From Streptomyces cyanogenus (lineage in GTDB: Bacteria; Actinomycetota; Actinomycetes; Streptomycetales; Streptomycetaceae), in assembly GCF_017526105.1 (NCBI RefSeq), contig NZ_CP071839.1:1612001-1676000 (forward strand): a stretch of DNA of 64,000 nt, in the 5' to 3' direction. Positions within the stretch are counted from its first letter, which is position 1. Each line of letters starts with the position of its first letter. The notes under the pieces are model-generated. The model had not been told where the DNA came from. It saw only the letters and a program-made list of their open reading frames with translations, and did not search any database. Below, one piece after another: positions 8,957 through 17,378 of the stretch. The translations under genes and the position numbers were made by a program.

Positions 8957-9918
8957 GCCGGGCTCCCGAGGTCACGTGCGAGATCGAGGGCGAGCAACCG
9001 GTCGGCGTACGCGAACGTCTCGAAGCGGGCGCCGTCCGCGACACCGGGCGTGTTCTCCACGTCACGCAGGACGCCGAGCACCGCGGGCAGGTCCAGGTCG
9101 TCCTCCCAGGCGGCGCGCAACCGTTCCCGTACCTCGCCGGGGACCGGCCGCGAGGGCCTCCGCGCCCAGCCGGCGACGGCCCGCCGCCATCGGGCCAGAC
9201 GCCGGGCGGCGTCCTCCAGCCCGGCCGGGTCCAGCCGCAGGGGTTCGCTCCGCGGGACGGAGAGCAGGGCGAGCCTGAGGGCGGAGGGATCGGAGAGCAG
9301 CGGCGCGAGCGGGAAACGGCGAGCGGGATCCGCCGCCACGTCCGCCACCCCATCGAAGGGGAACCGCCCACCGACGCCGACACCAGCACCATCACCGGCA
9401 CCATCACCGGCACCGGCACCGGCACCGGCACCAGGCCACCCCGCCTCGGCCGCGCCACCCGCGCGCCCGGCCTCCCCGCCGCCACCCTCCCCCGGTGCAC
9501 CCGGCCCCGCCGCTCCCTCCCCCGGCATCGCCGCCGGCTGGCCCGTCCCGACCCACTCCACCGCCTCCACGGAGACCACCGGCCCCTCCCCCATCGCGTT
9601 CTCGGTGCCCCGTTGCGCCACATGGATGGCCTGGGACTCGCCCAGGCCCGAGGCGAGGTCGTGGGCGTCCTCGAAGGGGCGGATGGCCAGGCGGGTGGCG
9701 GCGGTACGGAGTTCGGGGTGCTCGCGGGGGGACGTGAGGATCGTCCAGACGGGGGTGCCGGCCAGTTCCAGGGCGCGGACGAGCAGGTCGGCGGTGAGCA
9801 GCACCCGCAGGGCCGTCGGGTCGAGACGCCGGGCATGGGCCTCGATGCGGGTCAGGCCGCGGCGGGCGGGCGCGGCGGCGACGGGCTCACCGGTTCGGGC
9901 GTCGATGATGCGCAACAC
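8953..9918 (-). CDS. Degenerate cysteinyl-tRNA-synthetase-like protein
   Basis: 321 residues. The N-terminus (LRIIDARTGEPV, then LLTADLLVRALELAGTPVW) follows the first strand and helix of the CysRS catalytic core, and the C-terminus (LPAVLGVLRDVENTPGV) resembles its helical domain. The HIGH and KMSKS signatures and the zinc ligands are absent, so aminoacylation is unlikely. A Gly/Ala/Asp low-complexity linker (hexanucleotide repeats at 9381-9433) replaces the middle. GTG 9918 was chosen because TACGCT lies 6 nt upstream and the similarity starts there. It is coupled by a 4-nt overlap to the SixA phosphatase gene. The function is unknown; the CysRS relation is my inference from the pattern. 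Confidence 0.6.
   Translation of the reverse strand: MLRIIDARTGEPVAAAPARRGLTRIEAHARRLDPTALRVLLTADLLVRALELAGTPVWTILTSPREHPELRTAATRLAIRPFEDAHDLASGLGESQAIHVAQRGTENAMGEGPVVSVEAVEWVGTGQPAAMPGEGAAGPGAPGEGGGGEAGRAGGAAEAGWPGAGAGAGAGDGAGDGAGVGVGGRFPFDGVADVAADPARRFPLAPLLSDPSALRLALLSVPRSEPLRLDPAGLEDAARRLARWRRAVAGWARRPSRPVPGEVRERLRAAWEDDLDLPAVLGVLRDVENTPGVADGARFETFAYADRLLALDLARDLGSPA
9381..9433. repeat. Hexanucleotide ACCGGC-type tandem tract
   Basis: Imperfect copies of CACCGG/CACCAT run through the coding region of the CysRS-like gene and encode a Gly-Ala-Asp-Val linker. Such a tract can change length by slippage without shifting the frame. Confidence 0.8.
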
Positions 9919-10060
9919 GGGCTGAGCGTAGGCGGACGAGCGGCCGTATGCAGCGGCTTGCACCGATTCCGGACAGCGTGCCGGGGTACGGCGGGAATCC
10001 GCACCCGCCGGGACGCTGTTGCCCGGACACACAGTTCCCCGCAGCCCGAGGAGGCGGCCG

Positions 10061-10471
10061 ATGTACGGCGACGAGGCGACCATCCGCAGGATCCTGACCG
10101 AGCTGGGCGACACCTGGGCGGTGGTCGGCCTGTCCTCGAACCGGAGCCGGGCCGCCTACGGGGTGGCCCAGGTGCTCCAGCGGTTCGGCAAGCGGATCGT
10201 GCCGGTGCACCCGAAGGCCGAGACCGTGCACGGGGAGCGGGGCTACGCCTCCCTCGCGGACATCCCCTTCGACGTGGACGTGGTGGACGTCTTCGTCAAC
10301 AGCGCGCTGGCCGGTGCGGTGGCCGACGAGGCCGCGGCCCGGGGCGCGCAGGCGGTGTGGTTCCAGCTCGGGGTCGTCGACGTGGCGGCCTACGAACGCA
10401 CCCGTGCGGCGGGCCTGCACATGGTCATGGACCGGTGCCCGGCGATCGAAATTCCCCGCCTGACCGCGTGA
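10061..10471 (+). CDS. CoA-binding (YccU-like) protein
   Basis: 136 residues forming one Rossmann CoA-binding domain. TWAVVGLSSNRSRAAYGVA is the dinucleotide-type loop near residue 18; RIVPVHPKA, DVVDVFVNS and AVWFQLGVVD follow in family order, and the end is MDRCPAIEIPRL. The role is probably CoA binding or acyl-CoA sensing; no reaction is proven. GAGGAGG (10049-10055) lies 5 nt before ATG 10061. Confidence 0.92.
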   Translation: MYGDEATIRRILTELGDTWAVVGLSSNRSRAAYGVAQVLQRFGKRIVPVHPKAETVHGERGYASLADIPFDVDVVDVFVNSALAGAVADEAAARGAQAVWFQLGVVDVAAYERTRAAGLHMVMDRCPAIEIPRLTA

Positions 10472-10670
10472 CTACTCTCCTTCATCACAATTCTCCGCTG
10501 AATATTGACATTCCTGGGGCCGGTCTGAGCTGTACAAAGACTGTGACCAAGACGGACAAGATCCTGGGTCAAGTTTTGGGAAACAGTCTTTCTTCGGCGC
10601 GCACCGACTTCCTAGCCTGTGGCCTCATTGCTCGTTAATCCTGCGTTCATGAACTGAGAGGCCACTTGAC
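10472..10670. other. AT-richer upstream region of APC permease gene
   Basis: About 200 bp without a gene, clearly poorer in GC than its surroundings. It holds a TTGACA at 10505-10510 and a TAGCCT at 10613-10618, but they do not pair at a normal spacing, so I cannot name the promoter with confidence. GAGAGG lies close upstream of ATG 10671. Confidence 0.4.
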
Positions 10671-12305
10671 ATGGCGAAAGTCGACGCCCTGCCACAGGCC
10701 AAGCTGGAGTCCGGCGGTCTGCGCCGAGATGTCGGACTGATAGGTCTGATGTGGGCCTCCGTCGGCTCCATCATCGGCTCCGGCTGGCTGTACGGCGCCG
10801 AGAAGGCCGTCGTCGTGGCCGGCCCCGCGGCGATCATCTCGTGGGTGATCGGCACGGTGGCGATCGTGCTGCTGGCGCTCGTCCACGCCGAGCTCGGCGG
10901 CATGTTCCCGGTGGCGGGCGGCACCGCCCGCTACCCGCACTACGCGTTCGGCGGCCTGGCCGGCATGTCCTTCGGCTGGTTCGCCTGGCTCCAGGCGGCC
11001 ACCGTGGCCCCGATCGAGGTCGAGGCCATGATCGGCTACGCCGGTCACTGGAAGTGGGCCCAGGGCCTTCAGCACGCCGACGGAACGCTGACGACCAGCG
11101 GTTTCATCACGGCCGTCGCCCTGATGGCGGTCTTCGTCGGCGTCAACTTCTTCGGCGTCCGCGCTCTGGCCCACACCAACAGCGCCGCCACCTGGTGGAA
11201 GATCGCCGTCCCGCTCGGAGCGATCTTCATCATCGCCGCGACCAACTTCCACGCGAGCAACTTCACCTCGGAGGGCTTCGCCCCCTTCGGCGCCCAGGGC
11301 ATCCTCGGCGCCATCAGCTCCAGCGGCATCATCTTCGCGCTGCTCGGCTTCGAGCAGGCGATCCAGCTGGCGGGCGAGAGCCGGAACCCGAAGCGTGACC
11401 TGCCGCGGGCGACCCTCGGCTCGGTCGCGATCGGCGCCGCGATCTACATCCTGCTCCAGGTCGTGTTCATCGCCGCGCTGCCGCACACCTCCTTCGCGCA
11501 CGGCTGGGCCAAGCTGGACTTCCCCGGCATCAGCGGTCCGTGGGCGGGCCTGGCGACCCTGGTGGGCCTGGGCTGGCTGGGCTGGGTGCTCTACGTCGAC
11601 GCGATCATCTCGCCCGGCGGCACCGGCCTGATCTACACCACCGCCACCTCGCGCGTCTCCTTCGGCCTGGCCAAGAACGGCTACGCGCCGAAGGCCTTCG
11701 CCAAGACCGACAAGCGCGGTGTGCCGTGGTTCGGCCTCATCATGGCGTTCGTCACCGGCGTGATCTGCTTCCTGCCCTTCCCGAGCTGGCAGGAGCTGGT
11801 CGGCTTCATCACCTCGGCGAGCGTGCTGATGTACGCGGGCGCCCCGCTGGCCTACGGCGTCTTCGCCGACCGCCTGCCGCACCACGAGCGCCCCTACCGG
11901 CTGCCCGGCGGCAAGGTCATCTCGCCGCTGTCCTTCGTGGTGGCCAACCTGATCATCTACTGGGCCGGCTGGGACACCCTGTGGCGGCTGGGCTTCGCGA
12001 TCCTGCTCGGCTACCTGCTGCTGGGCTCCTACGCCTGGTACGCCACGGCCACGGGGAAGCCGGACGCGCCCCGCATGGACTTCAAGGCCGCGCAGTGGCT
12101 GCCCGGTTACCTGCTGGGCCTGGGCCTGATCTCCTGGCTGGGCACCTTCGGCGGCCGGGGCACCATCCCGCTGTGGTGGGACATCCTGGTCGTGGCGGCC
12201 TTCTCGGTCGGCATCTACTACTGGGCCCGGGCCGTCGCCTCGAAGCCCGAGGCGATCGAGCGCAGCATCGACGAGGTCGTGGTGACGGAGGCGCCCGCGC
12301 ACTGA
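10671..12305 (+). CDS. APC-superfamily amino acid permease
   Basis: 544 residues with about 12-14 hydrophobic segments. The first is the APC hallmark GLMWASVGSIIGSGWLYG (about 25-42); the consensus segment with GFEQAIQLAGESRNPKRDLP follows TM6. It is likely a proton-coupled importer or exchanger for amino acids in the cytoplasmic membrane. The length and C-terminal extra helices fit the aspartate/glutamate-type permeases, but the substrate is not determined. A strong hairpin (12324-12354) follows at once. Confidence 0.9.
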   Translation: MAKVDALPQAKLESGGLRRDVGLIGLMWASVGSIIGSGWLYGAEKAVVVAGPAAIISWVIGTVAIVLLALVHAELGGMFPVAGGTARYPHYAFGGLAGMSFGWFAWLQAATVAPIEVEAMIGYAGHWKWAQGLQHADGTLTTSGFITAVALMAVFVGVNFFGVRALAHTNSAATWWKIAVPLGAIFIIAATNFHASNFTSEGFAPFGAQGILGAISSSGIIFALLGFEQAIQLAGESRNPKRDLPRATLGSVAIGAAIYILLQVVFIAALPHTSFAHGWAKLDFPGISGPWAGLATLVGLGWLGWVLYVDAIISPGGTGLIYTTATSRVSFGLAKNGYAPKAFAKTDKRGVPWFGLIMAFVTGVICFLPFPSWQELVGFITSASVLMYAGAPLAYGVFADRLPHHERPYRLPGGKVISPLSFVVANLIIYWAGWDTLWRLGFAILLGYLLLGSYAWYATATGKPDAPRMDFKAAQWLPGYLLGLGLISWLGTFGGRGTIPLWWDILVVAAFSVGIYYWARAVASKPEAIERSIDEVVVTEAPAH

Positions 12306-12323
12306 CCCGTCCCCGCCTCACCC

Positions 12324-12354
12324 GGTGTCCCGTCGGCCTGGCTGACGGGACACC
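12324..12354. terminator. Hairpin after permease gene
   Basis: Perfect 11-bp stem GGTGTCCCGTC / GACGGGACACC with a 9-nt loop, 19 bp after the permease stop. There is no U-tract, as is common in Streptomyces. It also lies directly before the PobA promoter, so a regulatory role is possible. Confidence 0.65.
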
Positions 12355-12368
12355 GTCATAATGCTCGC

Positions 12369-13589
12369 GTGACGTCTCCCTCCCCCCACCTCGACTCCCC
12401 CGCCGCCGCCCGCTGTCCGGTCGTCGTCGTGGGCGCCGGACCGGCCGGCCTGACCGTCGGGAACATCCTGCGGGCGGCCGGTGTCGACTGCCTGGTCCTG
12501 GAGACCGAGAGCAGGGCGTTCATCGAGCAGCGGCCCCGCGCCGGCGTCATCGAGGAGTGGGCCGTACGCGGTCTGGAACGACGCGGTCTGGCCGGCAGCC
12601 TGTTGGAGCGCGCCGAGCGGCACTCCGCCTGCGAGTTCCGCTTCGGCGGGGACGGCTACCGCTTCGCCTACACGGAACTGACGGGGCGTCACCACTGGGT
12701 CTACCCGCAGCCGCTGCTGGTGACCGACCTGGTGCGCGAGTACGCCGACGTGCGCGGTGGCGAGATCCGCTTCGGGGTGCGCGACGTACGCCTGCACGAC
12801 CTGGACTCGGACCGGCCCGCCGTCTCCTACACCGACCCGGACAGCGGTGAACGGGTGCTGGTGCACTGCGACTTCGTCGCCGGCTGCGACGGGGCGCGGG
12901 GGGCCGGCCGGGCCGCGCTGCCGCCGCGGGCGCGGATCTCCCGGCACGACTACGGCATCGGCTGGCTGGCCCTGCTGGCCGAGGCACCGCCGTCCTCCGG
13001 CCACGTGCTGTTCGGCATGCACGCCGACGGGTTCGCCGGGCACATGCCCCGCAGTGCCGAGATGACCCGCTACTACCTGCAGTGCCCGCCCGGCGACGAC
13101 CCGGACGCCTGGTCGCACGAGCGCGTCTGGGACCAGCTCCAACGGCGCCTGGGGGCGGCGGGCCGGCCGCCGCTGACGGAGGGGCGGCTGCTGGAGAAGC
13201 GGGTACTGGACATGCACAACTACGTCGTCGAGCCCATGGTGTTCGGCCGGCTCTTCCTGGCCGGCGACGCCGCGCACCTCGTCGCGCCGATCGCCGCGAA
13301 GGGCATGAACCTGGCGCTGAACGACGCGTTCCTGCTCGGCGACGCCCTGGCCGCGTATCTGACCAAGGACGACCCGGCGGGCCTGGACGGCTACTCGGAC
13401 GCCTGTCTGCGCCGGGTGTGGGACTACCAGGAGTTCTCGGAGTGGCTCTCCGAGATCTACCACGGCACCTCCCACGGAGACCCCTACCGTGCGGGCACCA
13501 CGCTGGCCCGTCTGCGCCGGCTGTTCACCTCGCCCGCGGCGGCTGCCGCCTTCGCCGAGCAGTACCTCGGGACGGCCGAGGCGTTCTGA
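12369..13589 (+). CDS. pobA: 4-hydroxybenzoate 3-monooxygenase
   Basis: 406 residues of the class A FAD monooxygenases. FAD is bound by VVVVGAGPAGLT (about 18-29), the NADPH/FAD DG motif is GCDGARG, and GDAAHLVAPIAAKGMNLALND (split near residue 300) is the second FAD motif. The HHWVYPQP region and the C-terminal WLSEIYHG match PobA closely. It hydroxylates 4-hydroxybenzoate to protocatechuate with NADPH and O2. GTG 12369 lies 6 nt below CATAAT, so it is probably leaderless. Confidence 0.9.
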   Translation: MTSPSPHLDSPAAARCPVVVVGAGPAGLTVGNILRAAGVDCLVLETESRAFIEQRPRAGVIEEWAVRGLERRGLAGSLLERAERHSACEFRFGGDGYRFAYTELTGRHHWVYPQPLLVTDLVREYADVRGGEIRFGVRDVRLHDLDSDRPAVSYTDPDSGERVLVHCDFVAGCDGARGAGRAALPPRARISRHDYGIGWLALLAEAPPSSGHVLFGMHADGFAGHMPRSAEMTRYYLQCPPGDDPDAWSHERVWDQLQRRLGAAGRPPLTEGRLLEKRVLDMHNYVVEPMVFGRLFLAGDAAHLVAPIAAKGMNLALNDAFLLGDALAAYLTKDDPAGLDGYSDACLRRVWDYQEFSEWLSEIYHGTSHGDPYRAGTTLARLRRLFTSPAAAAAFAEQYLGTAEAF

Positions 13590-13605
13590 ACCCGTCCCGA
13601 ACCGG

Positions 13606-13971
13606 TCAGCCCGCCGCCGGGCCGCCCCGTTCGGCGAGGCGGTGGTCGGCCGTCCTCAGGGCCTCCTCGACCAGCCGCCGCACATGCCCGGAGCGGAGCG
13701 AGTAGACCACCCGGCGGCCCTCCTTGCGGGTGTCCACCAGTCCGGCCAGCCGCAGCCTGGCCAGGTGCTGGCTGACGGCCGGGCGGGCGGCGCCGCACGC
13801 CTCGGTGAGCGTGCCGACGTCGGCCTCGCCGCCGGCCAGGGTGTGCAGCAGCGCCAGCCGGGTGCGGTCGCCCAGCAGGGCGAGCAGCTCGGCGGCGAGC
13901 GCGAACTGCTCCTCGCCCGGGCTGCGCTCGTGCGCACGGTGCGCAGGTGACAGGTGCATGCGTGCGCTCAT
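13606..13971 (-). CDS. ArsR/SmtB-family metal-responsive repressor
   Basis: 121 residues. The winged HTH has LLALLGDRTRLALLHTL and ARPAVSQHLARLRLAGLV. The N-terminus is His-rich (HLSPAHRAHERS). The last helix keeps two of the four NmtR-type metal ligands (SGHVRRL and ADHRL), so a Ni/Co/Zn-type site with some changed ligands is likely. ATG 13971 was chosen because CATTAT lies 6 nt upstream. A short inverted repeat (GTGCG/CGCAC, 13962-13977) straddles the start codon. Divergent from a CDF metal exporter, which it probably represses. Confidence 0.85.
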   Translation of the reverse strand: MSARMHLSPAHRAHERSPGEEQFALAAELLALLGDRTRLALLHTLAGGEADVGTLTEACGAARPAVSQHLARLRLAGLVDTRKEGRRVVYSLRSGHVRRLVEEALRTADHRLAERGGPAAG

Positions 13972-14029
13972 ACGCACATAATGGTCCGGTGGGCGCGGTG
14001 CGTCCACTCCGTACCGGAAGGGGATCGAC

Positions 14030-15058
14030 GTGAGCGACCGGCATCCTCATCACCACCACGCGGGCGTGCGCCACCGCCTCACCCACCGCCTCGCCCACCT
14101 CCTCACCCCCCACTCCCACGAGACCGCCGAGAAGCTGGACCCGGCGCTGGAGTCCTCGGCGCGGGGCATGCGGGCGCTGTGGGTGTCGCTGGCCGTGCTG
14201 GGGGCCACCGCGCTGGCGCAGGCGCTCGTCGTGGCCGTCTCCGGCTCCGTGGCGCTGCTCGGCGACTCGGTGCACAACGCGGCCGACGCGCTGACCGCCG
14301 TCCCCCTCGGCATCGCCTTCGTGCTGGGCCGGCGGGCGGCGACCCGCCGGTTCACCTACGGGTACGGCCGCGCCGAGGATCTCGCGGGCCTGGTGATCGT
14401 ACTGACCGTCGCCGCGTCGGCCGCCTTCGCGGCGTGGGCGGCGTTCGGGCGGCTGGTCGAGCCGCGTCCGGTCACGCACGTGCCGGCGGTCGCGCTGGCG
14501 GCGGTGCTCGGCTTCGCCGGCAACGAGTGGGTGGCCCGGTACCGGATCCGGGTGGGCCGGGAGATCGGTTCGGCCGCGCTCGTCGCCGACGGGCTGCACG
14601 CCCGCACCGACGGCTTCACCTCGCTGGCGGTGCTGCTGGGCGCCGGCGGGTCGGCGCTGGGGTGGCACCTGGCCGACCCGGTCGTGGGGCTGGCGATCAC
14701 GGCCGCCATCGTGCTGGTGCTGCGGGACGCGGCGCGGGAGGTGTTCCGGCGGGTGCTGGACGCCGTCGACCCGGCGCTGGTGGACCGGGCCGAGCGGGCG
14801 GTGCGCGCGGTGCCGGGCGTGCGCGGGGTGGGCGAGCTGCGGCTGCGCTGGATCGGGCACCGGCTGCGGGCCGAACTCGCGGTGGTGGTGGACGGCGAGG
14901 CGACGCTCCGGCAGGCGCACGCGATCGCCGTCGCTGCCGAGCATGCCCTGCTGCACGCCGTACCGCGGCTGACGGCCGCCCTGGTGCACGCCGATCCTGC
15001 ACCCGTGCCGGGAGAGGCGGACCCGCATCGTGCGCTCGCCCACCACACGGCGGCCTAG
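14030..15058 (+). CDS. Cation diffusion facilitator metal exporter
   Basis: 342 residues with six predicted membrane helices and a cytosolic C-terminal domain. The zinc-type transport site is visible as GDSVHNAAD (helix 2) and ADGLHARTD (helix 5), both HxxxD. The N-terminus is a His-rich tail (HPHHHH and HRLTHRLAHLL). It exports Zn/Co/Ni-like ions in exchange for protons. AAGGGG precedes GTG 14030. The divergent ArsR-family gene is the likely metal sensor. Confidence 0.93.
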   Translation: MSDRHPHHHHAGVRHRLTHRLAHLLTPHSHETAEKLDPALESSARGMRALWVSLAVLGATALAQALVVAVSGSVALLGDSVHNAADALTAVPLGIAFVLGRRAATRRFTYGYGRAEDLAGLVIVLTVAASAAFAAWAAFGRLVEPRPVTHVPAVALAAVLGFAGNEWVARYRIRVGREIGSAALVADGLHARTDGFTSLAVLLGAGGSALGWHLADPVVGLAITAAIVLVLRDAAREVFRRVLDAVDPALVDRAERAVRAVPGVRGVGELRLRWIGHRLRAELAVVVDGEATLRQAHAIAVAAEHALLHAVPRLTAALVHADPAPVPGEADPHRALAHHTAA

Positions 15059-15234
15059 CCGGGGTCGTCCGCCCGGATCATGCCGGGCTCGCGGGCCCTG
15101 GTGCCACGCCTCGCCGCGTTGTCGCCGGCTGCCATGGTTCCGCCCCGGCGCCCTGCAGCGCCTCGCGGCGCACGGCACCGGACCCGCCCTCTGAGCCGGC
15201 CCGATCCGCCCCGATCCGAACGGAAGCCCCTGGC
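15059..15234. other. Gap between convergent CDF and YbaK genes
   Basis: 176 bp with no reading frame that I can support and no convincing hairpin. Confidence 0.5.
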
Positions 15235-15795
15235 TCAGGCGGTGACGCCCAGCCCCTCCAGGACGACCGCGCCGGGCAGTTCGGCGAGGGCCTTGCCGGG
15301 CACCAGGAGTTTGCCGCGCCGGCGTCCGCTGCCGATCAGGACGTAGGGCAGGTCGACGACGGCGGAGTCCACCAGGACCGGCCAGCCGGTGGGCAGTCCG
15401 AGCGGGGTGATGCCGCCGTACTCCATGCCGGTCTCGCCGGTCGCCGTCTCCATCGAGGCGAAGGAGGCCTTGCGGGCGCCCAGCCTGCGGCGTACGGCCC
15501 CGTTGACGTCGACCCGGGCGGTGGACGGCACCACGCAGCCGGCCAGTGTGGTCCCGCCGGCCCGCTTGCCCGCGACCACCACGCAGTTCGCCGACTGCTC
15601 CAGCAGGTCCCGGCCGTAGTGCTCCACGAAGACGGCCGTGTCGGCCCACTGCGGCTCGGTGTCGACGTACAGGATCCGGTCGGCCGGGACCGCGCCCTGC
15701 CAGTGGCGTACGGCGTCGGCGACCGGGGCGGTCAGCTCGTCCAGGCAGTCCGGGGCGGGGGTGGCGGCGTCGAAGTCTCCGATGGGTGCGCGCAT
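15235..15795 (-). CDS. YbaK/EbsC-family aminoacyl-tRNA deacylase
   Basis: 186 residues with the prolyl-tRNA-synthetase-associated (YbaK) fold: NCVVVAGKRAGG with the substrate-binding Lys, GAVRRRLGARKASFASME, then TGMEYGGITPLGLP with the conserved GGxxP loop, and VLIGSGRRRGKL. Such proteins hydrolyse mischarged aminoacyl-tRNA in trans; which tRNA is unknown. ATG 15795 lies 6 nt below TAGCGT, so it is probably leaderless. Confidence 0.9.
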   Translation of the reverse strand: MRAPIGDFDAATPAPDCLDELTAPVADAVRHWQGAVPADRILYVDTEPQWADTAVFVEHYGRDLLEQSANCVVVAGKRAGGTTLAGCVVPSTARVDVNGAVRRRLGARKASFASMETATGETGMEYGGITPLGLPTGWPVLVDSAVVDLPYVLIGSGRRRGKLLVPGKALAELPGAVVLEGLGVTA

Positions 15796-15838
15796 GGCCG
15801 CACGCTAACAAGGGCCGCCGCCCCGCCGTACCGGTGTC

Positions 15839-16411
15839 TCAGGGCACGGGCGGCACGGACACGGCCATCACCATCTCCATCGGCTCCTCGCCCCGATTGC
15901 CGTACCGGTGCGGGACGCCGGCCTCGAAGGAGACGCTCGCACCGGCCGGGACGCGGTACTCCTCGCCGTCCACGGTGAGCGTCAGCTCGCCCGCGGTGAC
16001 GTGGACCAGTTCGACGGTGCCGCCGGGGTGCGGCTCGGAGGGGCTGCTCTCCCCCGGCATCAGCCGCCAGTCCCACATCTCCAGCGGTCCGGGCGCCTCC
16101 GTGCCGGCGAGCAGCCGGTTGTAGCTGCCGGCCTCGGTGTGCCAGAGCCGTACGGCGCGTTCGGCGGGGACCACGCGGACCCTGGGGCCCTGCTCGTAGT
16201 CGAGGAGCGTGGTGACGCTGACCCCGAGGGCGTCGCCGATCTTGACGACCGTGCCGAGGCTGGGGTTGGTGCGGGCCTGCTCGATCTGGATGAGCATGCC
16301 GCGGCTGACACCGGCCCGGGCGGCGAGCACGTCCAGCGTGAAGCCGCGCACCGAGCGCCAGTGCCTGACGTTGCGCGCCAGGGACTGGGTCAGGAGTTCG
16401 AGGTCCGACAC
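15839..16411 (-). CDS. XRE-family regulator with C-terminal cupin
   Basis: 190 residues. HTH_3 domain about 10-65 (RNVRHWRSVRGFTLDVLA, SRGMLIQIEQARTNPSLGT), cupin_2 domain about 110-185 (PGGTVELVHVTAGEL and PAGASVSFEAGVPHRYGN). This architecture senses a small metabolite and regulates nearby transport or amine-metabolism genes. GTG 16411 is preferred, with GATATT 9 nt upstream; ATG 16453 would put the start against the operator palindrome. Divergent from an EamA exporter. Confidence 0.85.
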   Translation of the reverse strand: MSDLELLTQSLARNVRHWRSVRGFTLDVLAARAGVSRGMLIQIEQARTNPSLGTVVKIGDALGVSVTTLLDYEQGPRVRVVPAERAVRLWHTEAGSYNRLLAGTEAPGPLEMWDWRLMPGESSPSEPHPGGTVELVHVTAGELTLTVDGEEYRVPAGASVSFEAGVPHRYGNRGEEPMEMVMAVSVPPVP

Positions 16412-16412
16412 G

Positions 16413-16441
16413 TTGCGTCCAATATCCGGGAAGTTCAATAT
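16413..16441 (+). promoter_or_regulatory. Candidate promoter of EamA transporter gene
   Basis: TTGCGT (16413-16418), a 17-bp spacer and CAATAT (16436-16441). Transcription would begin about 12 bp before the palindrome at 16454-16471, a place where a bound repressor blocks initiation. Confidence 0.4.
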
Positions 16442-16453
16442 TCTGGATGGCAC

Positions 16454-16471
16454 AGTTCAGCGAGCTGAACT
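16454..16471. promoter_or_regulatory. AGTTCAGC palindrome, probable XRE operator
   Basis: AGTTCAGC-GA-GCTGAACT is an exact 8+2+8 palindrome. Further half-sites AGTTCA (16432-16437) and GTTC-ACC-GAAC (16492-16502) surround it, all inside the gap between the XRE-cupin and EamA genes. Confidence 0.6.
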
Positions 16472-16520
16472 ACGGTGAGGTGCACCTGAGCGTTCACCGA
16501 ACTGTACTGCGAGGCCGGCC

Positions 16521-17378
16521 GTGACAGCATTCTTCGCCCTGACCACCAGTCTGCTGTGGGGGCTGGCCGACTTCGGCGGCGGGCTGCTGACACGACGGAC
16601 CCCGGCGCTGACGGTCGTGGTCGTCTCGCAGGCCGTCGCGGCGGCCGTCCTGGGCGCGATCGTGCTCGCCACCGGCGGCTGGAGCGAGGCCGGGCCCCGG
16701 CTGTGGTTCGCGTTCGCCGCGGGTCTGGTCGGGCCGGTGGCCCTGCTCTCCTTCTACAAGGCGCTCGCGCTCGGCCCCATGGGCGTGGTCTCGCCGCTCG
16801 CCACCCTGAGCGTCGCCGTGCCCGTCGGCGTCGGTCTCGTCCTCGGCGAGCGGCCGGGGCTGCTCCAGGCCGCGGGCATCGTGGTCGCCGTCACCGGGGT
16901 CGTCCTCGCCGGCGGCCCGCAGCTGCGGGGCGCGGCCGTGCAGCGGCGCGCGGTGCTGCTCACGCTGGTCGCGGCGCTCGGCTTCGGCACGGTGTTCGCA
17001 CTGATCACGGAGGCCTCGACCGATCTGACCGGCCTGTTCCTCGCGCTGTTCGTGCAGCGGCTGACGAACATCGCGGTGGGCGGGGCCGCGCTCGCCGTCT
17101 CCGTGCGGCGTGGCGGTGCCGCCCTGCCCGAAGGCGGCTTCCCGTGGGCCTCGCTGCCCGCGCTGGCCTTCGTCGGACTGGCCGACGTGGCGGCCAACGG
17201 CACCTACGCGATCGCCGCCCGCAGCGGCCCGGTCACCGTCGCGGCCGTGCTCGCCTCGCTGTATCCGGTGGTGACCGCGCTGGCCGCGCGCGGCGTACTG
17301 AGCGAGCGGCTGCGCGCCGTCCAGGCAGCGGGGGCCGGGCTGGCCCTGCTGGGCACACTGCTGCTGGCCACCGGCTGA
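16521..17378 (+). CDS. EamA/DMT-family exporter
   Basis: 285 residues with ten predicted membrane helices in two EamA repeats. Typical pieces are LLWGLADFGGGLLTR at the start, PLATLSVAVPVGVGLVLGERP at the end of repeat 1 and LASLYPVVTALAARGVLSERL at the end of repeat 2. The family exports amino acids, nucleosides or drugs. GTG 16521 has GAGG upstream. Regulation by the divergent XRE-cupin protein is likely. Its last 302 bp are copied in tandem just downstream. Confidence 0.9.
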   Translation: MTAFFALTTSLLWGLADFGGGLLTRRTPALTVVVVSQAVAAAVLGAIVLATGGWSEAGPRLWFAFAAGLVGPVALLSFYKALALGPMGVVSPLATLSVAVPVGVGLVLGERPGLLQAAGIVVAVTGVVLAGGPQLRGAAVQRRAVLLTLVAALGFGTVFALITEASTDLTGLFLALFVQRLTNIAVGGAALAVSVRRGGAALPEGGFPWASLPALAFVGLADVAANGTYAIAARSGPVTVAAVLASLYPVVTALAARGVLSERLRAVQAAGAGLALLGTLLLATG

